A stretch of DNA of 64,000 nt from Mercurialis annua (lineage: Eukaryota; Streptophyta; Magnoliopsida; Malpighiales; Euphorbiaceae): contig NC_065570.1 in NCBI RefSeq assembly GCF_937616625.2, forward strand, positions 9,868,001 through 9,932,000, given 5' to 3'. Positions 11,309 through 24,829 of the stretch are shown here, in pieces. The position numbers and the translations under genes were made by a program. Positions within the stretch are counted from its first letter, which is position 1. The number at the start of each line of letters is the position of its first letter. The notes beneath the pieces were generated by a model. It saw only the letters and a list, made by a program, of their open reading frames with translations, was not told the DNA's origin and did no database searches.

Positions 11309-13940
11309 TAATTATTTATAAACTATATAAAATTATTTTATTTATATTAAAATAACTATAATTTAATAATGTTTTAAAATAAATCATAAATTTATAAAAA
11401 AATATTTAAATAAGTTTAAATTGAATGTTACTTTCTATAAATAAGTTTAAATTCATTTATTGTATACAGAAAATGACCAATATGAATAAATTTGTGGCTA
11501 TGTGATAATGCAAACAATGACTTAATTTACTATTTAAAAAAAAAACAAATATGGAGTGGTTATGTTGATGAGGCAAGCTCAGCATTACTTTTGCTCTATG
11601 TCAAAGGCAGTTTTTTCTCAAAAATAATTTATAAATATTTAGGTGTATAAGGATAAACATTAAGCTTAATATTTAATTAATTCCTTACTATCGATTTTAT
11701 TGGGTGTAGTATTTGTTTAAATCTACTGATCTGAACATAAAAATTAACTAATCGAGCTTTCCATTGGACGAACTATCCAATCTTGGTAATAAATACATGA
11801 TGTCAACTTATTATTTATATTATTTTATATGATTGAAATTCAACAATTTTTAAATTATTACTCGAGAGTAATTTATTTTATTGTTCTATTTTTCATAAAT
11901 TGTTTTTTTTTACCAAAACAAATATATATTTATAAAAAATCAATTTGAAATTTTTACAAACGCTAATCGAATGAGAATAATAAGATGAAAATAGAAAGTC
12001 CAATCTGCATCAAATGTAATATTAGGATAGAAATAATTGGACTTTGTTTTTCATTAATACTACTTTTAAATAAAACACCTATTTTAACCGGTAAATGAAT
12101 TTAGCTACTGGAAACAGTACCAATGATCAAAGAAAGCTGATAATAATTGTTTTAATCAGAAAATTATTCAAAATTTCTGATTATAAGAGAAATTAGTATA
12201 TGCTAAAATTATAAAAATACGCTAAAATTTATAATTTCTTTAGTAATTGTCCCTTCTACATAGTAATAAATAAAAATTATTTATATTCAAAGAGATTCTA
12301 TAAGAGCACAATTATACAAGACAAAATCAAAAAAAGATTTGAACTAAAAATAATGAAGAACAATTGTTGTGTGCTGCTCAGCACGTCGATTAAAAAACCT
12401 ATATTATACAGAATTGCAAATACAGATTTGTTTAAATTGTGTTATATGCTAGAGAATGCCAGGTTGTTTTGACAAAAGCATATCATTAGATTTGGCTAAA
12501 AATACATGTGGCGCCTCCTGAATGCAACCAACTTTATCATATGTCTTACTCTAAAACCACATCACAACTAACTAACACTAATTAAAAAAGGTATGTAACA
12601 TAATCATAATCTAGGTCATGTAATTAAAAAATAAAAATTTACATAAATCCAATAAACTAAGAAAAAAAATGTTAAAGCTGATGTATCAACGATTAAAAAA
12701 ATGGGGGTCTACTATTAAAACATATGAACTTTCTAGATCTATCATTTCAGCATATGAACTTTTCTTTCTTCTAAATTAATATTTGATTTTTTTTAAAATG
12801 TATATCAAACAAGTATTTTAGTCACTTTCGGACATCGGTGTGACAAAAGGCAAAATAAGCCATTTTTTTCTATGTTCCGGTATCATATTTAAAAATAATA
12901 GTGTATGCATAGTACGTAAAATTAATATTTAAAAATATATCAACAATATAAAATTTATTTTTTTAGTAGTTCGGTTCGGTGATTTTTTTCTTTTAAGCGC
13001 TTGCTTAATAATACCTTTTAAAATTTAAGATATTAATTTAAATAGTCAAAATGTATTTATCTATCATAAATTTTGGCTTGTTTTCATACATACCATGTTA
13101 TTATCTCTCCAACCTTTGCTAAATATACCATCGATTAGTTTGAAGATGACATAGCGGATGCTATACGTTCGAGTGTATAAAATAATTCCTCCTTGGCATC
13201 TATACTATCACACCACAATAGCTTCAAACAAATTGTGGGTATATTTGGCAAATGTCGAAAAAAGATAGATACCATAAGAAATACTAGAATTTGCAGCAAA
13301 CATTTCTGCTGCTAATAGTGCTAAAATTGTTACTATTAATATACAGCAACAACAAAAATTTGTGGCATGTTGCTGCTAATAAAACGCTGCCCTAAGTAAT
13401 TGGTAACAAAATTTACTGTAAAATACTGCTATAACTTAACTAATGGCAGCAACTTTCGAAATTAATGCTGCAAAATATTTTTTAGCAGCAAAAAAAAAAA
13501 ATTAGCTGCAAAAGAATTTGTTGCCAAATACAGAATTCCTTGTTGCTAGAATATATAAAAAAAACTAAAAATAATGATATATTTGGCGAACATTATCGAA
13601 ACTGTGAATAGATAAATACATTTTGCCTTTAATGAGATATAAGTCTAGGCAGTAAAAGTAGCAAATTCATAAAAATTGAGACATCAATGATCAATATTTT
13701 TTTCTAGAAAATACAAAACAATGAAAACACATAGTTTAGTGAGATTTGGTGAGATGTAACAAAGATTATAGATATGGTGTAATTTCAAATATAGCTATAA
13801 TGTATTCATCAAGCTCCTTGAGGGGATTTGTATTGCAAATAAGTCTCCATCAAGATTTGCTTGACTTAGCGTGCAGAGCTGGATTCCAATTCTTTACTTC
13901 TCCACGTCACCATTTATTATATTCATATGAGTAATTCATA
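11309..13940. other. AT-rich intergenic, no gene seen
   Basis: No supported gene. Around 13060-13640 there are weak inverted similarities (phrases like TGCTAAATATACCA and ATATATTTGGC) and GCAGCAA-rich stretches, suggesting an old degenerate MITE whose boundaries cannot be read. Confidence 0.35.
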
Positions 13941-14053
13941 TTCACTTCTCTCTTTTAATTTAAACCAATCCTCTCTCTCCCTAGACCTTCATCAAATTTC
14001 AATATCCAACAAATAAAATTAATCTTAGAAACTAATTAAAACCCTAGTAAGAA

Positions 14054-14359
14054 ATGGAGGGTCTTATTCCTTTTGTGTACAGAGCTATAATGCAATACAA
14101 GAATGGAAACGAGGGACCGATCGGGTCGTGGCTGAACGAGTCGCCTTCCGCTTCTTACATGCGCCTTCCGACGGGCGATTCAGGGCGGTTTCAGCTGACT
14201 TCTGATCATATTCTTCTTTTCGGGTCCGGTCATGGCTTCTCTACCGCCACTTCTTTCCCGTCATCGGACAATAACTCTTCTTCTAGTACTCAAATTCTTG
14301 TATCTACCGGTGCTCAATCTCCACTTTGTCGCTTGACTCCTCGCCGTGTAGCTGCATGA
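14054..14359 (+). CDS. Small conserved plant protein, function unknown
   Basis: A single-exon frame of 101 residues beginning MEGLIPFVYRAIMQYKNG, followed by SPSASYMRLPTGDSGRFQ, a Ser/Thr/Asn-rich middle and a basic C-terminus LCRLTPRRVAA. I recall short plant-specific proteins with the same MEGLIPFVY...SASYMRLP layout, with no established function; I know of no enzymatic motif in them. No signal peptide or membrane segment is evident. Base composition is clearly richer in G+C than the flanks, as expected of a coding exon. The start is the first ATG after a CT-rich leader (CTCTCTCTCCCTAG near 13970), and the stop TGA is followed by an AT-rich 3' region. Confidence 0.75.
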   Translation: MEGLIPFVYRAIMQYKNGNEGPIGSWLNESPSASYMRLPTGDSGRFQLTSDHILLFGSGHGFSTATSFPSSDNNSSSSTQILVSTGAQSPLCRLTPRRVAA

Positions 14360-14399
14360 ATCGGTCATGATCATGATCTCAGACAGTAAGTTTAGTTAT

Positions 14400-16568
14400 T
14401 TGCTGTTGTGCTATGTCGTTTGTTTCAGTTTGGATATGGTAATAAGCTTGTGGAAAACCAAAGGGTAAGGCCACAAGCTTTTATGGTATTTTCTATTTTA
14501 GTATGTACGAAGAAGAAAGAAGAAATAATCAAGAAAAACATGTAAGAAAAACCAAAGGGAAATCTCATGTTTTTTTATGTTTCTATTACGTATCTTAAAG
14601 TGATCAAATTATTGTATAGAAGATTAAATCTGTGTAAATACTTGTGTTGTGATGTTGTAGAAATTTAAAGGTTTATGTTTTCTGTTTCTTGTCCAAAACA
14701 ACAGTAATACTATATATTTTATGTTTCTTGGCCAAAGGGTCTTGTGCTAAATTTGTAGCAATTAATTGGTCTGTTTTTCTTTTAATTTTTTTTCCTCCAG
14801 TTTTAGGCGGTTTTCTTTTTGATTATGTTCACCGGAAATTCTTATCTTTCCCCAATCTATTTATCGTTAATAAATTCAAATGATTTAGATGTTAGAAAAC
14901 AAAAAGTTAGCGGTCATGTTCACTAACTTTCGGTGTAGGTTAACTCATATTCAAATTTGGGGATGAAAAATTTCAAAGGTACCGAACTATACACTTTTAA
15001 CACAACGTTATTCATGTTTTATTTGTAATATTTTGATAACCTAATTAATATTTCATATATGAGCTCATTCCAGCTTTTCATGTAATCTTACATATCAAAA
15101 GTTATATGTATCGACTTTTTCATAAAAAATAATAATTTAATATAGAATGAGAAAATCTCTATCTATAGTATAAAAGTGAACCCAAGGGTTCAAATTACTC
15201 AAATATCTTCCTTCTTACTAATAATTTCAGTAAAGCCAATATACTATAGTAATGCTTTTTGCCCTTTTTCGTAAATTCACGCCAACTATGTTAAGAGAAG
15301 CCATATTTTTCTATTTAATTACAATAAAACTAACGTGTTGTCTTTACATGCATAATACAATTACTATAAGAGCCATTCTTCTCTTTATTATACTAAGAAG
15401 AGATACATGTATCTATAAGCTAGCTCCATTTGTCAGCTGAAATTGCATCAGAAAGATAAAATCGGTACAAAAAACAATTTAAATATTTATCTAAAACATC
15501 AATTGGTTCCTTTATTTTGTTCCATTCTCAATTTGAGCACTCATATTTCTCTCCTTTACAAGAAAAACAAGAGTTAAAGGAAACATCAATTTCCATTAAA
15601 TTATTAGATGCGATATTTTTGTCTTGCTACAAAATTCCAACGTCACAATTCCTTTTAGTAAAAATGTATTAAATGATCCTATTTTGCTTCTCATTCAGCC
15701 ATTTAATATTTTATTCATCACAATTATGATCATAATATCATTTTTGAACTGAATGTCTCTATTAACAAATATAACGTGACATCACATAAATTTTAAAACT
15801 TGTGGGTAAAATCATAATTTAGTGAAAATTGAAAAAATAGAAAAATTAAATTAAAAAAATTTATACTATTAATTTTTACTAAATTGATAAATTTATCTAT
15901 GTACACAAATAATCAACTAAAAATCAGTTATATAAAATATTAATTATCTCCATTCTTTTGTTTACTATTTTTATTAAATTATAATTTTGCATTTCCCATA
16001 AATTTTTACATTAATTTCTTACCGTATTTATTCCAAACTTAGAGCATAAAAATATAAAAAAAGCTATCTAAAATTTTAGAGCAATATTAGGGCCATTTTT
16101 ATACTTTTCTACTGAAAACAAAATCCTGCATCATCAGCATAGAAGATAAATTCTTGATAGCTTAATTTTGGGTGTGCAAAAAATAATTTAATCAAGATAG
16201 GAAATTTGTGTATAAAGTTTAACTTCAAATTAAAGTTGATAAATGACGAAACAAATGTGAAGACATTTTTAGAAAAAAATAAATTAAATAATATTTTTTT
16301 AAAAAAAATGTAAAATATATTTACATGTTATAAAAAATATAATTATATGCCACAAATAAATGAAAGTAAAAGATTGTATTACAAAAAATTACTTTAGCGT
16401 GAAAGTCTACATATTACGTCAATAATTTTTATTTTATGAGAGCAAATCAAACATTAAAAACAAAATGAATAAACCTTTAAATTAAGAGTCCAATTAATTA
16501 TTGCAAATTTTGCCTTAATATTAATTAGTAATTTAGCTTCTTCCTTTTTAGTACTTATCATTATTATT
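14400..16568. other. 3' flank and AT-rich intergenic, no gene seen
   Basis: The first ~300 bases probably contain the 3' UTR of the small gene. The rest is AT-rich without supported features; the short open frames at 14689 and 15252 have no coding character. Confidence 0.4.
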
Positions 16569-16576
16569 ATGGTATT

Positions 16577-16930
16577 TAGAGGTGAGCATCGGTCGATTCG
16601 GTTTAGTTCAATTAGAATTTTCGGTTTTTTAGGTTTTCGGTTTGGAAAATTTCCAAACTGAACAGAACCGAACTTTTAATTTGGAGGTTAAAAAACTGAA
16701 CCGAACCAAACCAAAAAATTCGGTTCGGTACGGTTCGGTTAAAACCGAATTTCACTATTTTTTATTTTTTAAATTTTTTTTATATTAAAATTAATTGAAA
16801 TATTAAATAATTAGAGTGTAATAAATTTCCATATATGTTTAAATAACAATAATGAACTCATATATCAACAATTATTAAGATATAAAGACAAAAAACATTT
16901 AAATATAAGTGTATATATATATATATATTA

Positions 16931-16973
<43 letters not shown>

Positions 16974-17158
16974 TAAAGTTCGGTTAATTCAATTTTTGGT
17001 CGGTTCGGCTTTTAAAACACTGAAATTAAACCGAACACCAAACTTTACCTAAAGTAGAAACCGAACCAAACCCTTTCACCGAAACACCGAACCGAACAAC
17101 AAAGTTTGATTCGGTTTGGTTCAATTTTTCGATTTGGTTCGGTTCTTCCTCACCCCTA
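16577..17158. mobile_element. Non-autonomous hAT element, full length
   Basis: A 582-bp element flanked by ATGGTATT (16569-16576) and ATGGCATT (17159-17166), an 8-bp duplication with one mismatch. The ends TAGAGGTGAGCA... and ...CCTCACCCCTA match those of the autonomous element at 4263-8732 in their first bases. Subterminal CGGTTCGG/CCGAACC repeats are also shared, so that transposase is a plausible source of mobility. The interior is nearly the same as 1-410 and contains a TA microsatellite. Confidence 0.85.
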
Positions 17159-17166
17159 ATGGCATT

Positions 17167-19344
17167 TAATGCATTTCACGGATTAGTACTTTTATATCAT
17201 AATACAAATTTTAATATTAAAATCAAATAGGTGACGTGTATATACTTAGTTTTGCATATTGAAACGATCATAATTATTTCTAAATAGTTAAAAATATTAA
17301 ATGTTTTGTTCTTGAATTTAATTCTAAATTTAAATTTAAACTTAATTAATTCTGAAGCGAAGCGAAGGTTATTTTACTAGTAACCTTATATTTTTAAAAG
17401 ATATTAGTTGAACTATCAAAATATTATAAAAAAACGTTAATAACCGTTTGTTAAAAGTGTATAATCCAGTGACCATATTTTTTTTAACCCTCAAATTTAA
17501 GATTTTAATATTTGAATACAGATACTAGAGTATATTAAGTTTTGGTATTGCCTATCACCGGAAATACACATATTAATCTTTTTAAGGCTATTGGCAAAAC
17601 AAATCCTAACTTTTCATTTTTTTTGCGATTTAAGCACAACGTTTAAAACTTTACGAAATAAATTCTAACCTCTCCAATTTTTGCATTTTGTAGCCCAAAC
17701 CCATTATTTGCTTATGTGGCAGTCATATTATTGATATATTAAATCCCAACGTTTTAAAATTTTGCAAATAAAATTCCAACGTTTCGGATTTTTGTAAATT
17801 GTAGCCTAAAAAGATAACATAATGGCTGAAATTAGAAACTGAGCTACAATTTGCAAGTTGTTGGGCTAGAGAATTGGCTACATGGCCATGATGACATGGA
17901 ACATAGCGCCATTGATGACGTAGAGGCGGCATGCCGACTGGAATAGGTCAGGAAAATTACAGAAAATATATACACCCAAATACATGGCTAACAGTTCAAA
18001 CGGGGAGAGGTTGTGAGCCCGAATGAGCCCGAAAACATGAAAACAAGTAACGGATTTTGGATCAAATATCTGGGAAGATGAGGAGTAGGGGATCATGGCG
18101 CCAAAAAGACAGTGGCAGCGCCACATCAGAGTGGCGGACTCGCCACAACTCCGGGGGTCTGCATGGGTTTAAATTTCGATTAAAAACACGTGCAAAAACG
18201 ATAAAACATACAGTTAAGTCGCTAGAATTCAAATATAATCAAAGTAACATGTAAATCCAATCAAAAATATCCTAAAACATGAATTTAGGAGTGAAATTAA
18301 AAAGCAACCATGGACAATCATGGCAATTTATCAAGAATATTAAAAAGGTTAAACATGCATTTTAATGAATAAAAATCAAAATAAATGCATATATGACAGT
18401 AATTAAGAGAATAGAGACTGATTAGGATCCTCAGAGGCGCCTTTTTGAGTGTTGGGGTCATTTTTTGAGATCTAGACATAAAATTTAATGTAGATCGTTG
18501 TGCAGTAGTCTGTTCTTGAATGATTGAAGCCTATGAGCTTGGTTTGATTCAAATGGTGGCTGGAACTTTTGTGTGTGTGTGACCGGAAGTATTTGGCTAC
18601 GACAGTACCAATTAGGGTTTGTGTGTCATTTCTCTTAAGGATGTTTAACTATACTATTTATAGAGGCTAGCTAGGGTTAGGGTTTACTTAGAGTTATGTT
18701 AGATTACAACTCTATTTTCATGTTAATTAACTATTAATTTCGGCATTATTAGTATGTGCCATGAAAAGGGTGGCAAAATGTCATTTTGATTCTTGAAAGT
18801 GTCAAAAAGGGCTTCCAGGGCCATTGAGTTTAGGTTTTGGGTAATTTAGTCCATCAGACCTACATAGTGACCCATAAACTTCTAAGGCATTATAATTAGT
18901 CTAATTTCTTAGACTTTTATCATAATTCCTTTGGAAGTTTAGCGATTATTTGCGAGAATTACGCTTCACTCCTTCAAGTTAAGCGGTGCGCATCGATTGA
19001 TTCCACTTGAATTATAATAAGTGTATCACTAGCTCATCACACAGATGGGTGTCTTTGGAACTTCATCGAACGCTTCAGTCCCTTATAGCTTTTCTAGTTG
19101 TCCTAAAGAAAGGTGTCTACGCAAGGACAAGAGCTTTGTGTTCACAAACTCGGATCTTTCGTGCCGATGCACGACATCTTATGCATCCATAAGCGAGTGG
19201 GACGTCCATTCGGTATAAAAGGTATTTCATAACTTAGTTAGATAGCGACTCTATTTTTAACCATTAGGGTTTCCATAAGCCTGAGCAAAGCGGGGCCCAA
19301 AAAAATCCATCGGTCACAAGAATCCTACTCAAACTATATCAACT
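17167..19344. other. Unassigned repeat-like sequence
   Basis: No complete gene. 17590-17880 repeats phrases such as AACGTTTTAAAATTTTGCAAAT. From about 17880 to 19340 the sequence is less AT-rich, with pieces such as TGGCGCCAAAAAGACAGTGG and GCGGACTCGCC, and it resumes after the solo LTR at 21962. It may be an older retrotransposon into which the LTR inserted, but no gag-pol frame is visible. Confidence 0.3.
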
Positions 19345-19349
19345 ACCAT

Positions 19350-21961
19350 TGTAATGCCCCGTGTTTCTCCGACTTGTTCCGATGATATTTTCGATGTGTT
19401 TTGGTTTGGTATTTGGTGGTTTGGCTCCTTAAAAGCATGGTTTTGTTTGCATGACCTTTGGTGTGTTGTTTTGATTAGGTTCTGAGCTTTAGCGAATAAG
19501 TGTTAATATGTTTTCCAGATCTCGCATGCTTTAGTAAAACGTCCATATCTCCCAATTGCACTGTTGGATCGGGTCGCCGTTCGGATATGTTGTTCCTAAG
19601 AGAATTTGCTAAAAACTGGTCGGTTAAGATTGTTTTTGGACTTGTCACGGGCGTTACACAAGCATGTCATTGGCGTGACATGTGTCACGAGCGTGACAAG
19701 CCTGGGCGCTGCTCACTCGTTTTTTTTCTATTTAAAGTCCCCTATTTCGACCTAAATCAGTTTTTATCATTTTAAAACCCCTAACACGGCTGAGGCATTA
19801 CTTTTACTCAATTCCACACCTCTCCCCTGGATCTTTTATCTTTGGTAAGCGTTTTTAACATTCTAATCATGGTTTAATTGTTGATTTATGATTGTTGTGT
19901 TCATGTGTTCAATAGCTATTGTATTTTGATGATTGTAGGCTTGTTATAGTCTAATAATTTCTGGGTTTGTGATTCCATTGGCTTTCAAGAGGTATGTGTT
20001 TCCTTTGTGTTTTGCGTAGGAATTGCTTGTTTATTGCTTTGGATTTATACATTGGGTGTTGTGGCTTATAAATTCTAATTTGCTATGTTTTAAAATCTGG
20101 AAATTTATGTTAGGATTTGGTTTTATCTTGTTGATATTAATTGTACCTTGGGTGATGCGTATCGATGGCTAGGTGTTAGTGCAATTCGATAATTTTACTA
20201 TGTCATGATCTAATTGTTGATTTTGGTTTGTTTAAGTGGCTGGAAATAATAGACCTAGGGGTGTTCTTATATATTAAAATTGTTATTTTAGGTGTTCATT
20301 TGTTTGATGGTTTAACGGTTGGTTTTCGGGCTTGTTTTGCTTATGTTTGGATTGGTTTAGATGGGTTGAATGCCTAGGTATGTTAGTGGCTGCCTAGAGA
20401 TGTTTTAGAGCTTTTTTGCTGATTTAAATATGTTGGCTTTGTTTTAGATTGTTTGGAAATCGATTGGTGGATTGGTGTATAAGTTATGTTAGATTTTGCT
20501 ATGATTTTATTGGTTAATTAAATTGTATTTTCAGATCTGAGTTTGGGTGTTTAAAAGTAATTAAAATCATATTTGATTTTATTTAAGGTGTCATTTTTAA
20601 GCGATGTATACTTTGGGTGAAACTTGCCAAGTGTTGGCAAGTTATGTGGCTTATTGCTTTTAAGGTTGGCATTGTTAAGCTATGGATTGAGTTCTTATTT
20701 TAATGACTTTGGTTTTATTTAAGGATTGGTTTTAAATTCTGGTTTTTATTTTGGCTTATGGTTGGGTCGGGTTAGACTTGTGTCGCCCGACCGTGCGCTA
20801 TAATGCAGTTAAGACTAACACACTATACTTTGGGAAACTCTTTGGGTTAAAAGAACTATTTAAGTTATGAAAAAGACTTCGGTTTTGTTTTTAAATATAA
20901 GAACTCATCTAAGCTAACTTGCCTAAATTGCTTAAAGTTAATGGTATGAATTCTTTGTTTTGTTTGGTACATGGATGTTTATCTTACTTGAGTTGTACTT
21001 TGTTTGTGTTCACGATGCTAGTACTTTGTGGTGTATAATATTTTTAGAGTTAGGGGTTTTATGGATTTTAACTTGTATCTTATTTTTAGACCCGTCGTCT
21101 GCTCGTACTTCGGAGTCTACACAAAGTTAGCTGCTTGCCAAGATTATCACGTCGATACACAAGTAGTGAATTTATAGTGTTATTTGCCGCTTTATTAAGT
21201 ACTGTAAGTTATTTTAGTATATCAACTGTTTACGAATTGTTTTAAATGATTATAGATCTGAATTGAAACGAGCTACTCGTTAGGCTTGTGTCGAGACTGT
21301 GTGCTCCGGTAAGTACTTTGGAATTGGCTGACCAATGTCTGACTTACCTTCAAAATCGATGAGAACTTGTTTCTATCTACTTTGAATTATACTTTGGATT
21401 ATATTTTGGGATTTCATTTCAATATATACTCCATAATCAAGATATATGTATATTAGTATAAAAGGATTTGTTTTAAGTGTTTTAATCTTAATAAATGTAA
21501 ATAGCATTATGAACTCATCTCAGTATATCTGAGCCCGTTGTTTTTTCCAATTTTTCAGGTTTATGATTTGAAAGATTGGTCGACTTCGATTCTTTACTTT
21601 TCTCGGAGGTCTTTATGCTAGTCAACTGTTTTACTTCTTAGACCGTAATAGAACTAGTTTAGTGTTTGATTGTTATACTTTGAATTGTCGTATTTGTACG
21701 ACTGTTTTTATAATTTTGGCAAGTTACATTGGATTATATTATATGGGGCATGTTTCGTAGTTTCAAATTGTTATCAAATGATTATATTAGAATTGAGATG
21801 TAAACTACTAGACTTAGGCTGAAGTCTCGATTGCACCCGAGCAGTGGTTTTCTTGCAGGTTTATATTGATTGTATGTTACCGCGAGACTTGTTAGGGATT
21901 TTGGTACGAACATTACCCATATCCTAGCATCGGTCGCGATACATGAAATTGGGTCCTGACA
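19350..21961 (+). mobile_element. Solo LTR of a Ty3/gypsy-like retrotransposon
   Basis: A 2612-bp segment that starts TGTAATGCCCCG and ends GGGTCCTGACA, i.e. TG...CA, flanked by the perfect 5-bp duplication ACCAT (19345-19349 and 21962-21966). There is no internal domain, primer-binding site or second LTR, so this is what unequal recombination between two LTRs leaves behind. The length and the TGTAATGCCCCG start fit plant gypsy LTRs; the clade is not assigned. The open frame at 19500-19775 lies inside the LTR and is not a gene. Confidence 0.75.
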
Positions 21962-22330
21962 ACCATATAAGAGTCTTAATCCTACTCGGATATAGGAATC
22001 CTAGTTCTACCTTGAAATTGAGCCGTGACAACCATATAAGAGTCTTAGTCCTATTCGGATATAAGAATCCCAGTTCTACCTAAACATTACTAGGTATTTG
22101 CCCTACCCTACTATTATAAAAGAAGCATGAGGCATGCCTAACAACACATTATTACCAATACTCAACAAGCTCTTAAGCTATTAATGCGGCAATTTACTGA
22201 CTTAAGTATCAGAGTGCTCACCAGACAACCAACATCCGATCACTATTCTAACCTTTATTTTGCAGGTTAACCTGTCCTGAATACATACTCTGTATCAATT
22301 ACTAAACTTTAATTTCATTTCAAAAGAGGG
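21962..22330 (+). mobile_element. Probable LTR remnant with tandem duplication
   Basis: An ACCATATAAGAGTCTTA unit is repeated about 68 bases apart (21962 and 22030). A TATA-like CTATTATAAAAG (22110) is followed by GGCAATTTACTGACTTAAG and a TTTTGCAGGT stretch, an arrangement common in the R-U5 part of plant LTRs. Boundaries were not found. Confidence 0.35.
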
Positions 22331-22739
22331 TTTTTGGACAAATTTCTTACGTTGAAGACGAATTTTGTCTCGTTACGATCGTTTTTTGCTTGCATTTTTC
22401 TGAAAACATGGCACGTTGATATAAATTCAATTTAGCGAAGAATTTTTCAGCCAAATTATGCTTACATGTCCAGTTTTTAAACAAAATAAAAATAAAATAT
22501 GATTGCCACCTACGTATTTTCTATTGAAAACCCTCCCTTCAAAATGTTTAGTAACCAAACCAAAATTAAATTAAATTTTAGTAATCAAATTAAAATAAAA
22601 TAAAAATGAAATATTTTCACAATTACTATGTTTTTGAACATATTTGCTAAGAATACTCCGAATTTGGAAAATTAATCTTTTACTCTTTTTTTATAAATTT
22701 ACTCTAAAAATTTATGAAAATTCCCCCTTTTCTAGAAGC

Positions 22740-23000
22740 TGTTTGAAACTGTTTTATAAATGGATCAAAAATGTGAATTTTTGAAACCTTTTAAAACTGT
22801 ATTGAAAATAGTTTTTTTAAATCGGTTTCAAATATTTTTTTAGAAATCGTTTGAATTCCCATTAAAAACTGTTTTTGAAACGGTTTATAAGACAGCTCAA
22901 ATTGTGTTTTTTTAAAAACTGTGTGAAACCCCATTAGAAACTGTATTCGAAACGGTTTATAAAATAGTTTCAAATTATATTTTTTATAAATCATTTTGAA
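22740..23000. repeat. Degenerate ~72-bp tandem repeat
   Basis: Successive units contain ATTAAAAACTGT...GAAACGGTTTATAA. The clearest two are offset by 72 bases (22861 and 22933), with weaker copies upstream. A 98-residue minus-strand open frame across it is a by-product of the repeat. Confidence 0.6.
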
Positions 23001-23164
23001 ACTGATTGAAACTACAAAGTAAAAAAGTAAAATTTTTGAATTTGAGGCACGACTAAAAACATTCAATTTTTGAATTAAATTTTGCAAATATTTTTATTTT
23101 TAGATAACTTTGCAAATATCTCATTAAAATTGGTCATCAAAATAAAAAAAATACAATAATTTGA

Positions 23165-23440
23165 ATATCGAATCAATTATACCCTACCAGATGCTCTTGA
23201 TCCATTTCTTGAGGGCATTATTAGTGTTGTTACAGCTAAAGGTTTACAGAGATGAAGACAGTGATTTCCCAAAGTTTGGATGTCTATTAGTGATTACAGT
23301 AAATGGGCAATAAAATGCAAAAATTTGTGTGGTTTTAGATTTCACAGTGGATGTTTCTGTTATGTCCTCTAGCAATGTTCCCAATAGGATTTGTATACAT
23401 TTAAGACAGTTTCTCTATCTTTCATAAGATCTCTTTTCTA
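23165..23440 (+). other. Possible transcribed fragment, not recognised
   Basis: A compositional island in AT-rich surroundings. A short open stretch, PDALDPFLEGIISVVTAKG, precedes a stop at about 23250, followed by UTR-like sequence. It could be the last exon of a lost gene; I do not recognise the protein. Confidence 0.2.
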
Positions 23441-23987
23441 TGTATTTCATTTTCTATTTTCTAGAATCCGGAGAATGTATATGCACATTAAAAATATAAG
23501 ATAAAATTATTTTATTTAGCAATAATTACAACTACTTTAAATAAAACTTATCTTTAAACAATTGATATCAACAATAAAATAAAGAATGTAATTGATAAGA
23601 AAAATTTATTGACTTATTTTCAAAAAAATTAATAGTTTTTAATTGGAGAAAAACTTATCTAATTTATGAAAATATACTTATGTAAAAAAATTTCAAATAT
23701 GGTTTAATTTCAATATTTCTTCTAAGTTTTTTCACTGAATTCTTTTGAGAATATTTAACTGAATTTCTTGAGTAATTTATAGTATACTTCGAACGGTAAT
23801 GTACAAATCATCAATTGTACTTAAATTCACATATTTCACTTTTAATTGTACCATAGATACTAAATTAACTTCTTTTTTATTAAAAATAGTTTCAAGAAAG
23901 TCATCCATTAGATTAAGAAGGGGGGAGTATTTGAGATTTCAAAAATAAAAATAGATAAAATATACTTATCTACATACAACTTTAGTG

Positions 23988-24252
23988 GTTTTGCTAAATA
24001 TATAACGATTATTAAATTTTTCCAGTTTAATCTATTATCTTTTAAATTTTTGTCAAATGTATTCACGACTCGTTTGATCTAATGTGACTCAATGTTGTTC
24101 TTTTACATGGACAAAATTTATCCTGCGTGGCTTATACAATCTCACGTCATGTCACCACCAAACGAGTTACTGCTATATTTGACAAAAATTTAAAAAATAA
24201 CATATCAAACTGACAAGAATTAAAGATCGTGATATATTTGGCAAAAACGTCA
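23988..24252. mobile_element. Possible degenerate MITE
   Basis: Imperfect inverted similarity between GTTTTGCTAAATATATAACG at about 23988 and GTGATATATTTGGCAAAAACG at about 24230. An inner IR-like pair (ACTCGTTTGATC and CCAAACGAGTTAC) flanks the centre. No target duplication could be read. Confidence 0.3.
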
Positions 24253-24384
24253 TAGCTCTAGGTTGATAAATTTATTTTGCCAATATTTTAATATCTAAAT
24301 AAAAGCATTAAAAAAATGGAAAGAGAGAATAAATTCCGGAAGACATTTTGATGAGAAATTCCCCTGAAAACACGATTCTAACAC

Positions 24385-24800
24385 ATTAATTACTTTCAAA
24401 AAACACAGGAGGAGCTCTGAACTGATCTAATGATATTGAAGGGGATGAACTTCATTATTTCAAGAATTGCATCTTCGTACTGTCCACGGATTAATGAGTC
24501 ACCTAAAAACAAATATAAATTGTTCTTGGAAATGCACTATGAATCTTGAAATTATAAAAACAGACAAGCTAAACGAACTCATGCAAGGAACTAAGACTAC
24601 AAATCCACACATCAAATATTATTTTGGATCCATGTTCTAAAAAAAATCATTCATCCTCCACTAGAATCCAACCCATGTGCTCTCCAAGCTTGCATGAAAA
24701 ATCACATCTTCTGTTATTCTAAGCATTGAACCTGCAAATCTTTTTGGAAATTGCATGGAAGATTTTTATTTTTTCTTAGGTGTGCTCAACTTAGTTTAAA
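24385..24800 (-). pseudogene. Possible gene remnant (exon-like pieces)
   Basis: On the minus strand a piece after a TTTTTAG acceptor at about 24502 reads DSLIRGQYEDAILEIMKFIP and continues about 18 residues to a stop. Further upstream, after TTTGCAG, another piece reads MLRITEDVIFHASLESTWVG before a stop. They look like coding sequence but cannot be joined into one frame, and I do not recognise the family. A decayed gene or captured exons are both possible. Confidence 0.3.
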
Positions 24801-24829
24801 AACTAAGAAACTGATAGGGGTAATATTAT

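Noticed and set aside
19500..19775. 91-residue open frame
   Set aside because: Lies wholly inside the solo LTR and has no known motif.
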